A stretch of 64,000 bases of DNA from Nannocystis pusilla (GTDB lineage Bacteria > Myxococcota_A > Polyangia > Nannocystales > Nannocystaceae). A program made the translations under genes and the position numbers. Positions 57,305-64,000 of this stretch are shown here, in pieces. How positions within the stretch are numbered: position 1 is the stretch's first letter; the number at the start of each line of letters is the position of its first letter. The notes beneath the pieces were generated by a model. It saw only the letters and a program-made list of their open reading frames with translations, did no database searches and had not been told where the DNA came from. The stretch spans positions 124,001 to 188,000 of the forward strand of contig NZ_JAIRAU010000048.1 in the NCBI RefSeq assembly GCF_020073745.1, read 5' to 3'.

Positions 57305-57490
57305 TCACTTGCCGCCGTGGTAGCCGCCGCCGAGCCACACGAACGCGGCGCGCCCGCGCACGGTGCCGTCGGGGTCGCGCTCGACCTTGCCGCGCTCGGG
57401 CTCGCCGACCAACAAGAAGCCGGTGCGGGCGCCGAGCAGCAGCAGCAGCAGGACGGCGGCGGAGCAGATCCAGTAGGTCGTTCGGAACAT
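57305..57490 (-). CDS. Tiny membrane protein of the DUF4178/spermidine synthase operon
   Basis: 61 residues from the ATG at 57490; the frame also allows a TTG at 57496. It has one membrane span (WICSAAVLLLLLLGARTGF) and a short charged C-terminus ending FVWLGGGYHGGK. It is tightly packed in the operon: 24 bp after the long DUF4178 gene and 1 bp before the spermidine-synthase-like start. The packing and codon use support a real gene. Family unknown. Its start codon lies in a CATG core of a repeat array. Confidence 0.65.
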   Translation of the reverse strand: MFRTTYWICSAAVLLLLLLGARTGFLLVGEPERGKVERDPDGTVRGRAAFVWLGGGYHGGK

Positions 57491-57522
57491 GGTCAAAGGC
57501 TCATGGTCGAATAATCATGTGG
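57474..57522. repeat. 14-bp phased repeat over the start of the tiny membrane gene (3-4 units)
   Basis: CATG at 57490, 57504 and 57518, with a weaker TAGG at 57476, all 14 bp apart. They span the gap before the tiny gene and its start codon. Confidence 0.8.
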
Positions 57523-58858
57523 CGTGGTCGCTGTTCTGCCAGCGTTTGCGCTCGCGGCGACGGCCGAGCATCCAGGCGAGCAGCGGGAAGCCGAGGATGA
57601 CGGGCACGGGCAGCGCGGCGTAGCGGGTCAGCCACACGTCCTCGCGCAGGCGCAGGCTGTAGGTGTCGGGGCTGCGCGGGCCGAAGCCGGACAGGCCGAG
57701 GCCGAGGGGGTCGTCGAGCGAGCTGGTGTCGCGCTCGGGGGTGACCTGCAGCAGGTAGCGGCCGCCGGCCACGCGCCCGAGGATCCGGTCGACCTGGCGG
57801 TCGCCCTCGAACCACGACTCGCCGTCCTCGAAGCCGTGGTAGCTGCTGGCCTCGAGGCCGAGGCCGATCGCGTCCTCGCCGTCGACCGGGATCAGCACGA
57901 CCTCGGCGAAGGCCCACGAGTTGTCGAGCGGGTAGGCGGTGAACGAGACCTCGACCGTGGTGTAGGCGCCGGGCTCGCCGATCGTGACCTCCTGCGCGAG
58001 CGCGCTGTCGAAGCGGAGGTCGGTGGCGAGGAACACCTCGCGCTCGCTGCAGCGGCCGGCGACGTACTGCACGGCGAAGTACCAGGCGATCATCAGGCCG
58101 AGGCACGACAGCCACAACGGGCGCGACTGCTCGGCCCAGGGGTTGGGCGCGAGCATGCCGACGCCCTTCTGCCTCGGCGGCTTGTCGGGGCGCTCGAAGG
58201 CGCGCCAGACTTCGTCGGCGTCGAGGTGGCGCATGGCGGTGCGGGTCAGCTCGACGCCGTCGCGCCCGTCGACCTCCTCGATCGAGATGCCGCGCGGCGG
58301 GGCGACGAAGTCGTCGATGTGGGCGACGTCGCCGACCTGGACCTGCCACGGGAACTCGCCCTCGGCGTAGGTGACGTGGGCGTCGGCGCCGGAGAAGTGG
58401 CGGTAGCGGCGGCCGCGGTGCTCGATCGCGTGTCGCTCGCCGTCGACGACCCGCGGCGCGCCGGGAATGACCTGCCCCAAAGACCAGTGGCCGTCCTGGA
58501 TCGAGTGGGTCAGGTAGCGGTAGCCGCGGTACGGGTTGTAGAGGAGGAACTCCTGCCAGTCCCAGCGCGGGTGGAGGATCCTCCGCCAGGCGATGCCGAC
58601 GATCTCCCAGGTGGCGCCGTCGAGGCGGCCGCGGGCGTGCAGCGGCAGGACCGAGGGCTGGTGGGCGCGCGCGGCCCGGAAGATCAGGGCCAGCGCGCCG
58701 CTGTCCTCGGGCCGCAGGAGGCTGCCGCAGGCCGGGCAGACGACCCGCTGGATCGCCCCGAAGCCGCGCAGGGCGATCGGGCCGCCGCACGCGGGGCACT
58801 GCACCGCCTCGGTCCGCGCCTCGTCGCGGAACAGCCGCTGCGGCGCCGCCTCAGTCAC
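57515..58858 (-). CDS. DUF4178 protein with zinc ribbon and membrane spans
   Basis: 447 residues. It begins with a four-cysteine zinc ribbon (VQCPACGGPIALRG...VCPACGS, about 20-45), then a DUF4178 domain (about 65-190: LDGATWEIVGIAWRRILH, GEFPWQVQVGDVAHIDDFV). Two membrane spans flank a beta-rich extracytoplasmic region (about 240-420), and the end is basic (RRRERKRWQ). DUF4178 is of unknown biochemistry. It overlaps the upstream DUF4178 gene by 8 bp and is followed by the tiny membrane protein. Confidence 0.8.
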   Translation of the reverse strand: MTEAAPQRLFRDEARTEAVQCPACGGPIALRGFGAIQRVVCPACGSLLRPEDSGALALIFRAARAHQPSVLPLHARGRLDGATWEIVGIAWRRILHPRWDWQEFLLYNPYRGYRYLTHSIQDGHWSLGQVIPGAPRVVDGERHAIEHRGRRYRHFSGADAHVTYAEGEFPWQVQVGDVAHIDDFVAPPRGISIEEVDGRDGVELTRTAMRHLDADEVWRAFERPDKPPRQKGVGMLAPNPWAEQSRPLWLSCLGLMIAWYFAVQYVAGRCSEREVFLATDLRFDSALAQEVTIGEPGAYTTVEVSFTAYPLDNSWAFAEVVLIPVDGEDAIGLGLEASSYHGFEDGESWFEGDRQVDRILGRVAGGRYLLQVTPERDTSSLDDPLGLGLSGFGPRSPDTYSLRLREDVWLTRYAALPVPVILGFPLLAWMLGRRRERKRWQNSDHAT

Positions 58859-59513
58859 GCCAGCCCTCGAATCTGCGCAGGCGGTCGAGGCCGAGCTCGG
58901 CCAGCTCGACGGCGCGGCCGACGAAGACGTCGGGCCGCGTGTGGTAGGGGTCGACGCCGTAGTCGAGGGTGACGAACCCGTCGTCGGGCCCGGCGAGGTC
59001 GACGGCGAAGAAGGTCAGCCCCGGCTCGGCGGCGAACGGCAGGCAGCCCTCGGCGCCCTGGTAGCGCGCGGCCCGCTTGTCGACGACCATGTACGAAGCG
59101 CCATGTACTTCGTGCCATGTCCCGATGGCCATGTTGTAATAGGTGGGGATGGCGGCGAGCGCGGGGCCGGGGCGGGTGACGGCGAAGTTGCCCTGGAAGT
59201 CGGCCAGCCAGCCGGGGCCGTCGGCGAATTGCAAGAACCACTCGCTCCAGGCGCCGCGGGCGTAGCGGAGCTGCAGGCGGCCGACGATCTCGAAGCCGCG
59301 GCCGGCGAAGCTGCCCCTGGCGCCGAGCAGCACCGGGCTGCCGTCGTCGACGATCGCCGAGACCTTGCCGAGCAGGCGCACGTCGAGGCCCGTGCGGACG
59401 ACGGTGCTGCCGCAGTGCTCGCACACCAGCGAGACGGCGGTGCCGCGGAACGGCGCCGGAGCCCCGCACTGCGGGCACGACACCTGGCGCTCGCGCTCCA
59501 TACGCGCGGCCAT
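58851..59513 (-). CDS. Short DUF4178 protein with zinc ribbon
   Basis: 220 residues from the ATG at 59513; an ATG at 59501 is the alternative. The zinc ribbon (VSCPQCGAPAPFRG...CEHCGS) is followed by a DUF4178 domain (FEIVGRLQLRYARGAWSEWFLQF). It has no membrane span. It is first in a six-gene leftward run with the longer DUF4178 protein, tiny membrane protein, spermidine-synthase-like protein and FAD oxidoreductase. A four-unit repeat lies in the middle of the gene. Confidence 0.8.
   Translation of the reverse strand: MAARMERERQVSCPQCGAPAPFRGTAVSLVCEHCGSTVVRTGLDVRLLGKVSAIVDDGSPVLLGARGSFAGRGFEIVGRLQLRYARGAWSEWFLQFADGPGWLADFQGNFAVTRPGPALAAIPTYYNMAIGTWHEVHGASYMVVDKRAARYQGAEGCLPFAAEPGLTFFAVDLAGPDDGFVTLDYGVDPYHTRPDVFVGRAVELAELGLDRLRRFEGWRD
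59086..59136. repeat. 14-bp phased repeat inside the short DUF4178 gene (4 units)
   Basis: CATG cores at 59090, 59104, 59118 and 59132 are exactly 14 bp apart, in codons for the NMAIGTWHEVHGASYMVVDK region. Confidence 0.85.
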
Positions 59514-59942
59514 GGTGCCACTTCCACCGGCGCGGCACAAAGGGACCCGCGGGCGCTCGCGGCCGCGCGGGCGCGAGCTCGCGGCGCGACCTGCCGGCGA
59601 CCGGCGAGTGATGCCGCCTGTGCTTGGAGCAGGCGGGGCGGGCGCGGCCGCAGGCGATGCCGTCGCAACGGCGAGGACGCGCGGAGGTCCGACCGGGCGG
59701 ATTCGGGAGCAGGTCGGGTGCCCGTGACAGCGGTTCGGCCGCAGGCTCGGAGGTGGCGGCTCTGCGTAAACCTGTCCTTCGAGACATGTTGATTTGCCTG
59801 GTGATAGGGACATGTCCGAAAGTCGAGACGGCGATCTGGCGCGACATGGCTTGCGGACCGTCGGTCAGGTGAAGCGGGCCAGTCAGGTCCGCATGCGCGG
59901 GTGCCTTCGCCCGCGGGCGAAAATGCGCTAGGGTCGCGTGTC
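59514..59942. other. Divergent intergenic region with a repeat cluster
   Basis: This 429-bp gap separates the leftward DUF4178 operon from the rightward lipoprotein. It holds cores at 59773, 59787, 59799 and 59813 (spacing 14, 12, 14). Promoters for both sides are expected but no strong pair was found. No other gene is evident. Confidence 0.6.
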
Positions 59943-60770
59943 ATGGCTTTCCGTGGCTTTCTCTCGCTCGCCGCCGCCGCGGCGCTGGTCCTGACCGCTT
60001 GCCCGCCGACGCCCGGCGAGACGGCGACCGACCCGCAGACCGACACGATGAGCGCACCGACGACGGGGACGACCGCGTCGCCGATGATGGCGACGACGAC
60101 CACGGGCTCGAGCAGCGAGCCGACCACCGGGGGGCCGCAGGCCAAGCGCTGCGAGTCGCGCTGCGACAGCGACCGCGAGTGCCGGATCGGCGGCGAGGAC
60201 CTCGGGTTCCGCTGCATCGACGGGCTGTGTCTGTTCCCGGCCTGCACCAGCGACGCGCAGTGCCTGGCGGACCTCAGCGGCTGGCAGACGCCGTGCGCGA
60301 CGCAGGCCGAGTGCAAGGCCGAGGAGGCGTGCGTGGCGGTCGCGGACGGGGGCCGCTGCGCGCTGCGGCCGGGGACGTTCGCCTGCGCCGACTTCGGGCT
60401 GGTCGAGCTGACGCTGCCGCTCGCCGACAGCGAGCGCGAGGTGACGGTGTGCGGGCAGGCCAGCGCGACGTGCGAGGCGGGGGTGTGTCAGAGCCCGTGC
60501 ACCGGCGACGAGGCGTGCCCGCCCCAGCTGGGGCACCCGTTCTGCGACGCGCCGGCGGGCCAGTGCGTGTGCCAGGTCGACCAGGACTGCCTCGATTCGG
60601 GGCTGCCGGGGTACGTGCAGTGCGTCGACGGGCGCTGCGGCTGCGCGGCCGACAGCGACTGCGCGGGCGGCAAGAACGTCGACACCTGCTACGAGGGGAT
60701 CTGCGGCTGCTCGTCCGACGCGACCTGCACGGCGATGGTGTTCGACGGGGCGCCGCTGTCCTGCCAGTGA
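59943..60770 (+). CDS. Cysteine-rich lipoprotein
   Basis: 275 residues. MAFRGFLSLAAAAALVLTAC is a signal peptide and lipobox; a Thr-rich linker (to about 60) follows. The rest has about two dozen cysteines in short repeats such as CRIGGEDLGFRCIDGLC, CTSDAQC, CDAPAGQCVC, CGCAADSDCAGG and CYEGICGC, a disulfide-rich EGF-like pattern. Similar lipoproteins with Cys repeats are common in myxobacteria; function is unknown. Confidence 0.75.
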   Translation: MAFRGFLSLAAAAALVLTACPPTPGETATDPQTDTMSAPTTGTTASPMMATTTTGSSSEPTTGGPQAKRCESRCDSDRECRIGGEDLGFRCIDGLCLFPACTSDAQCLADLSGWQTPCATQAECKAEEACVAVADGGRCALRPGTFACADFGLVELTLPLADSEREVTVCGQASATCEAGVCQSPCTGDEACPPQLGHPFCDAPAGQCVCQVDQDCLDSGLPGYVQCVDGRCGCAADSDCAGGKNVDTCYEGICGCSSDATCTAMVFDGAPLSCQ

Positions 60771-60824
60771 GCGGGCGCGCTGCGGGACTCGCGCGGGCGA
60801 TGATTTCGCGGTACCCTCCGCGGC

Positions 60825-61013
60825 GTGTCGACGCACGACCCTGCCATCGCCATCGTCGGCCCCGGCAACGTCGGGTCCGCCATCGCCCGCCGGCTGCTCG
60901 CCGCCGGCTTCTCGAAGGGGACCCTCGGCGTGCGCGCCGGCTCGAAGATCCACCTCGCGCTGGTCGGCGGCCAGGGGCGCGACGTCGCGTTCAAGCTGCT
61001 GCGTCGAGGATGA
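60825..61013 (+). pseudogene. Internally deleted NADPH-dependent F420 reductase-like gene
   Basis: 62 codons from a GTG. The first ~38 residues (IAIVGPGNVGSAIARRLLAAG...LGVRAG) match the Rossmann start of F420:NADPH oxidoreductase-like proteins, and the last ~22 (KIHLALVGGQGRDVAFKLLRR) match their C-terminus. The roughly 150 residues in between are missing and the join is in frame. The protein could not bind both substrates, so it is called a pseudogene. The stop lies in the first unit of a five-unit repeat array. Confidence 0.6.
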
Positions 61014-61070
61014 CCGATCGCGCATGTCGAGCGAGACAGGTTCTTCGGTACATGCCCCGGAGGTCAGGGC
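61007..61070. repeat. Five-unit 14-bp phased repeat between the deleted gene and the methyltransferase
   Basis: Cores at 61011, 61025, 61039, 61053 and 61067 (GATG, CATG, CAGG, CATG, CAGG) are exactly 14 bp apart. The second contains the methyltransferase start codon; later units encode its first residues. Confidence 0.9.
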
Positions 61071-62973
61071 GGCCTTCGCCCGCCTGCGCAATTTCCTCGC
61101 CGGCCGCCTGGTCGGGGCGACCCGCGACGCGGCGCTGCTCGACGAGCTGCTGCGCTGCGTGTTCTGCCGGGCGCTGACGGTCCGCAGCGGCGAGGTCGCG
61201 CCGCTCGAGGCGGGCCCGCTGCTGGCGTTCTACCGGGCCCAGCTGGCGCGCCTGAAGGCGCTGATCCCCGACGTGTTCGCCGCCGAGGCGCAGATCGGGC
61301 TCGACGCGGCGACGCTCGCCGAGGTCGACCGCGAGCTGCGCGGGCTCGACCTCGACGACCCGCGCTGCGACCCGATCGGCGACGCCTACGAGGTGTTCAC
61401 CGCCTCGGCGACGCGCGGAGTCGAGGGCCAGTTCTTCACCCCGCAGACGGCGGTGCGCATGCTGGTCGACCTGGTCGACCCGCGTCCCGGCGAGACGGTG
61501 ATCGACCCGGCCTGCGGCGCGGGCGGGTTCCTCAGCCACACGGCGCGCCGGCTGGTGGCCCGCGGGGTCGCGCCGGCCGCGGTGGCCCGCGCGGTGGTCG
61601 GGATCGACAAGGACCGCTACCTCGCCGGGCTGGCGCGTGCGCACGTCGGCCTGGTGACGATGGCGCCGGCGCGGATCCTGTGCGGCGACGCGCTGGCCTG
61701 GCAGGCCGAGGACGGCGGGCCGCTGCCCGGCGAGGTGCTCGGCGGGTTCGACGTCGTGCTCGCCAACCCGCCGTTCGGGGCCAAGATCGTCGCGGCCTCG
61801 GCCGAGGTGCAGCAGACGTTCGCGCTCGGCCACGTGTGGCGCCGCGGCGCCGACGACCGCTGGGAGCGCACGCCCCGGCTGCAGCGCGGGGTCTCGCCGC
61901 AGGTGCTGTTCGTCGAGCGCCTGCTGTCGCTGGCCCGCCCGGGCGGCCGCATCGGTTTGGTCGTGCCCGAGAGCCTGGTCTCCGGCAAGTCGTATCGACA
62001 TGTCGTTCAGTACATGTGCGAACAGGCAGATCTGCGCGCGGTCATCGGCATGCCCGAGGAGTTGTTCAAGACGTCGGGCAAGGGCGGGACGCACACCAAG
62101 GTGTGCCTGATCCTGCTGACCCGCCGCGAGCCGGCCCGCGCGGACACGCGGCCGACGATCTTCATGGCCGAGGCGGCGTGGTGCGGCAAGGACAGCCGCG
62201 GCCGCGCGATCGCCCGCGACGAGCTGCCGGAGATCGGGGCCCGCTACCGCCAGCACACGTCCGGCGAGCTGCAGGCGGCCAGCCGCCTCGGCCACGCGGT
62301 CGCGCCCGAGGAGGTGCGCGGCAACGTGCTGGCGCCGCGCTACTACGACCCGGCGGTCGCGGCCACGCTGTCGAGCCTGCGGCGCACGCACGAGCTGGTG
62401 TCGGTGCAGCAGCTGGTCGACGACGGGATCCTCGGCATCACCAGCGGCCACGAGGTCGGCAAGCTGGCCTACGGCGGCGGCGACGTGCCGTTCGTGCGCA
62501 CCTCCGACCTGTCCAACTGGGAGCTCAAGCTCGACCCCAAGCACTGCGTCGGCGAGGCGGTGTACGAGTCGCTGCGCGCCAAGCAGGACGTGCGCGCCGG
62601 CGACATCCTCATGGTCCGCGACGGCACCTACCTGATCGGCACCTGCGCCTTCATCACCGAGCACGACACGCGCATCGTGTTCCAGAGCCACATCCTGAAG
62701 CTGCGGGTGCGCCGGCCCGAGCTGCTGTCGCCGTACCTGCTGCTGGCGGTGCTCGGCTCGGAGCCGGTGCGGCGGCAGATCGAGGCCAAGCGGTTCACGC
62801 AGGACATCATCGACTCGCTCGGCGACCGCGTCGGCGAGCTGATTTTGCCGCTGCCGCGCGACCCCGCGGCGCGGGCCCGCATCGCGGCGATGGTCGAGGC
62901 GTCGATCCGCGAGCGCGTGGCCAGCCGCGAGCGCGCGCGCGCGGCCTGCCTCGAGGTCGCTCGCGTCGATTAG
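61024..62973 (+). CDS. Type I-like N6-adenine DNA methyltransferase fused to a specificity domain
   Basis: 649 residues. Residues about 1-110 are helical and HsdM-like. The catalytic core has motif I DPACGAGGFL (about 160) and motif IV NPPFG (about 245), giving an N6-adenine amino methyltransferase. GQFFTPQTAVRMLVDL is the family substrate-binding segment. The last ~190 residues (ELVSVQQLVDDGILGITSGHEVGK...RFTQDIIDSLGDRVG) resemble a single HsdS target-recognition half. No HsdR, separate HsdS or nuclease gene lies in the visible neighbourhood, so it is a solitary methyltransferase here. A three-unit repeat falls in the conserved YRHVVQYMCEQ segment. Confidence 0.85.
   Translation: MSSETGSSVHAPEVRAAFARLRNFLAGRLVGATRDAALLDELLRCVFCRALTVRSGEVAPLEAGPLLAFYRAQLARLKALIPDVFAAEAQIGLDAATLAEVDRELRGLDLDDPRCDPIGDAYEVFTASATRGVEGQFFTPQTAVRMLVDLVDPRPGETVIDPACGAGGFLSHTARRLVARGVAPAAVARAVVGIDKDRYLAGLARAHVGLVTMAPARILCGDALAWQAEDGGPLPGEVLGGFDVVLANPPFGAKIVAASAEVQQTFALGHVWRRGADDRWERTPRLQRGVSPQVLFVERLLSLARPGGRIGLVVPESLVSGKSYRHVVQYMCEQADLRAVIGMPEELFKTSGKGGTHTKVCLILLTRREPARADTRPTIFMAEAAWCGKDSRGRAIARDELPEIGARYRQHTSGELQAASRLGHAVAPEEVRGNVLAPRYYDPAVAATLSSLRRTHELVSVQQLVDDGILGITSGHEVGKLAYGGGDVPFVRTSDLSNWELKLDPKHCVGEAVYESLRAKQDVRAGDILMVRDGTYLIGTCAFITEHDTRIVFQSHILKLRVRRPELLSPYLLLAVLGSEPVRRQIEAKRFTQDIIDSLGDRVGELILPLPRDPAARARIAAMVEASIRERVASRERARAACLEVARVD
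61997..62031. repeat. 14-bp phased repeat inside the methyltransferase gene (3 units)
   Basis: CATG 62001, CATG 62015 and CAGA 62029 are exactly 14 bp apart, encoding RHVVQYMCEQADLRAV, which normally aligns across HsdM proteins with no insertion. Confidence 0.75.
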
Positions 62974-62990
62974 CGCGACGAGCGCGTCGC

Positions 62991-63770
62991 TCAGCCGAAC
63001 AGGACGCCGCGCATCGAGATCGAGCCGAGGTCGAAGCCGGGGTTGAAGAACCGCGGGCTCTCGGCCTCGCCGGCGGCGCCGACGGTGTAGAGCAGGGGCA
63101 GGTAGTGGTCGATGCTCGGGTGGTTCTGGCGCCCGAGCGCGGTCTCGGGGGCGCGCGCGAGGAAGTCGTGGTCCCGCCGCTCGACCGCGTGCGCGATGTC
63201 GGCGTCGAACTTCAGGGCCCACTCCTGCAGCGACGTATCGCCGCTCTGGGCGTGCTGCATCGCCGCCCGCAGGTTGTGCGTGATGTTGCCGCTGGCGAGG
63301 ATCAGCACCCCTTCCTCGCGCAGCGGCGCGAGCGCGCGGCCGATCTCGAGGTGCCCGGCCGGCGGGCGCTGGTGGTCGATGCTGAGCTGCAGCACCGGCA
63401 CGTCGGCGGCCGGACGCATGTGGTGGAGGACGGTCCAGGTGCCGTGGTCGAGGCCCCAGTCGGCGCGGGGGGCGGCGTCGACGGCGGTCAGGAGCTCGCA
63501 CACCCGGCGCGCGACCTCGTCGCTGCCGCGCGCGGGGTACTGGATCTCGAACAACCGGCGTGGGAAGCCGCCGAAGTCGTGAATCGTGGGTGGGTCGCCG
63601 CCGGCGGTCACGAACGTGCCGCGGGTGTACCAGTGGGCCGAGACGGCGAGGATCGCTCGCGGAGTCGGCAACGCGGCCCCGAGATCGTTGAACGTCCGCG
63701 TCCAGGCATTGTCGAGGATGACGTTCATCGGCGACCCGTGGCCGACGAACAGGACGGGCATGGTGGGCAT
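62991..63770 (-). CDS. ygiD: 4,5-DOPA dioxygenase extradiol-like protein (YgiD family)
   Basis: 259 residues. The LigB-type extradiol dioxygenase fold: LFVGHGSPMNVILDN with an iron-binding histidine, SAHWYTRGTFVTA, DHGTWTVLHHMRP and GNITHNL, all typical of YgiD, which opens the ring of L-DOPA in vitro. The physiological substrate is unsettled. It is convergent with the methyltransferase, with a 17-bp gap. Either the ATG at 63770 or that at 63761 could be used. Confidence 0.92.
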   Translation of the reverse strand: MPTMPVLFVGHGSPMNVILDNAWTRTFNDLGAALPTPRAILAVSAHWYTRGTFVTAGGDPPTIHDFGGFPRRLFEIQYPARGSDEVARRVCELLTAVDAAPRADWGLDHGTWTVLHHMRPAADVPVLQLSIDHQRPPAGHLEIGRALAPLREEGVLILASGNITHNLRAAMQHAQSGDTSLQEWALKFDADIAHAVERRDHDFLARAPETALGRQNHPSIDHYLPLLYTVGAAGEAESPRFFNPGFDLGSISMRGVLFG

Positions 63771-63904
63771 GGCGACTCCTGGGGACCGGTTATGTTACCC
63801 CGCGCGCACCCGGACAAGCCCGACGCGGGCAACGCACTGTTGCACCGGTGAGACGATCCACGAGCCCTCGACGCAGCGCGAAGCTCGGGCTAGCGTCGGT
63901 CCAG

Positions 63905-64000
63905 ATGCGCGCGCCAGACGGCTGCCCCCGCGTCGTTCACACCGACGCGGTCGTCATACCGTTCATCCGCGACGCCGAGGCGGCGTCGTTGTGCGGCCAT
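63905..64000 (+). CDS. Possible 5' end of a gene running off the window
   Basis: An ATG at 63905 opens a frame with no stop for the remaining 32 codons (MRAPDGCPRVVHTDAVVIPF...). Codon third positions are G/C-rich as in true genes here. It is too short to identify, and there is no clear ribosome site. Confidence 0.35.
   Translation, partial: MRAPDGCPRVVHTDAVVIPFIRDAEAASLCGH

Noticed and set aside
61011..61013. The TGA of the short F420-reductase-like frame as a selenocysteine codon
   Set aside because: The encoded C-terminus (FKLLRR) is where the family normally ends, and sequence beyond the TGA shows no family similarity.
61024..62973. A complete restriction-modification system around the methyltransferase
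   Set aside because: Neighbours are a lipoprotein, a deleted reductase-like gene and a YgiD-like dioxygenase; no nuclease or translocase is visible.
60991..63501. An 836-residue minus-strand frame opposite the methyltransferase
   Set aside because: Composition is arginine/alanine-rich and no motif is present; the opposite strand has intact methyltransferase motifs.

Overview
The window is a very GC-rich bacterial chromosome segment that most resembles Myxococcota, probably a Nannocystaceae-like member of the Polyangia. The evidence is C-terminal sorting tails of the MYXO-CTERM type, tandem FG-GAP proteins with cysteine-rich tails, a Ser/Thr kinase fused to a STAND NTPase, PEGA and formylglycine-enzyme-like domains, an ADYC-family lipoprotein, many lipoproteins and near-total G/C use at third codon positions. 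The genus is an inference. No phage, transposase, CRISPR or rRNA was seen. One tRNA gene is present, a selenocysteine tRNA (anticodon UCA).

Layout: 1-7 kb holds the 3' end of an agmatine deiminase gene, a large-subunit catalase (katE) and two DUF4139 proteins. 7.3-12.4 kb holds two tandem secreted FG-GAP/cysteine-rich paralogues. 12.5-17.4 kb holds a metzincin-like lipoprotein, an AGCS-derived membrane protein with a large extra domain, selC and a lipoprotein. 17.5-24.5 kb holds dnaJ, a MOSC protein, a small lipoprotein, pruA, a TIMP-like secreted protein, a YbiT-type ABC-F ATPase and a lytic transglycosylase. 24.6-28.2 kb holds a degenerate metzincin and the rplU-rpmA-obg operon. 28.5-35.2 kb is a TetR-MFP-RND-TolC efflux operon. 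35.3-38.6 kb is an NfeD/flotillin/flotillin operon. 38.8-44.2 kb holds mpg, a HIT protein, hemB, a double DsbA-fold protein and two proline iminopeptidase paralogues. 44.3-53.2 kb holds a DUF4139 lipoprotein, the four-part kinase, the ADYC lipoprotein and a haloalkane-dehalogenase-like hydrolase. 53.3-59.5 kb is a leftward cluster of two DUF4178 proteins, a tiny membrane protein, a membrane-anchored spermidine-synthase-like protein and a Tat-exported FAD oxidoreductase. 60-64 kb holds a cysteine-rich lipoprotein, an internally deleted NADPH:F420-reductase-like gene, a solitary type I-like DNA methyltransferase/specificity fusion, a YgiD-like dioxygenase and a partial ORF.

The most unusual signal is a dispersed repeat that no ordinary feature explains. 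A 10-bp palindrome (GGACATGTCC, with CATG, CCTG or CAGG cores) recurs with a 4-nt spacer, so cores fall exactly 14 bp apart. Two to six consecutive units occur at more than 25 sites in 64 kb. Many lie between genes, especially convergent pairs, where adjacent units fold into terminator-like hairpins. Others lie inside conserved coding sequence without breaking the protein, and at several genes the start codon is the ATG of a core.
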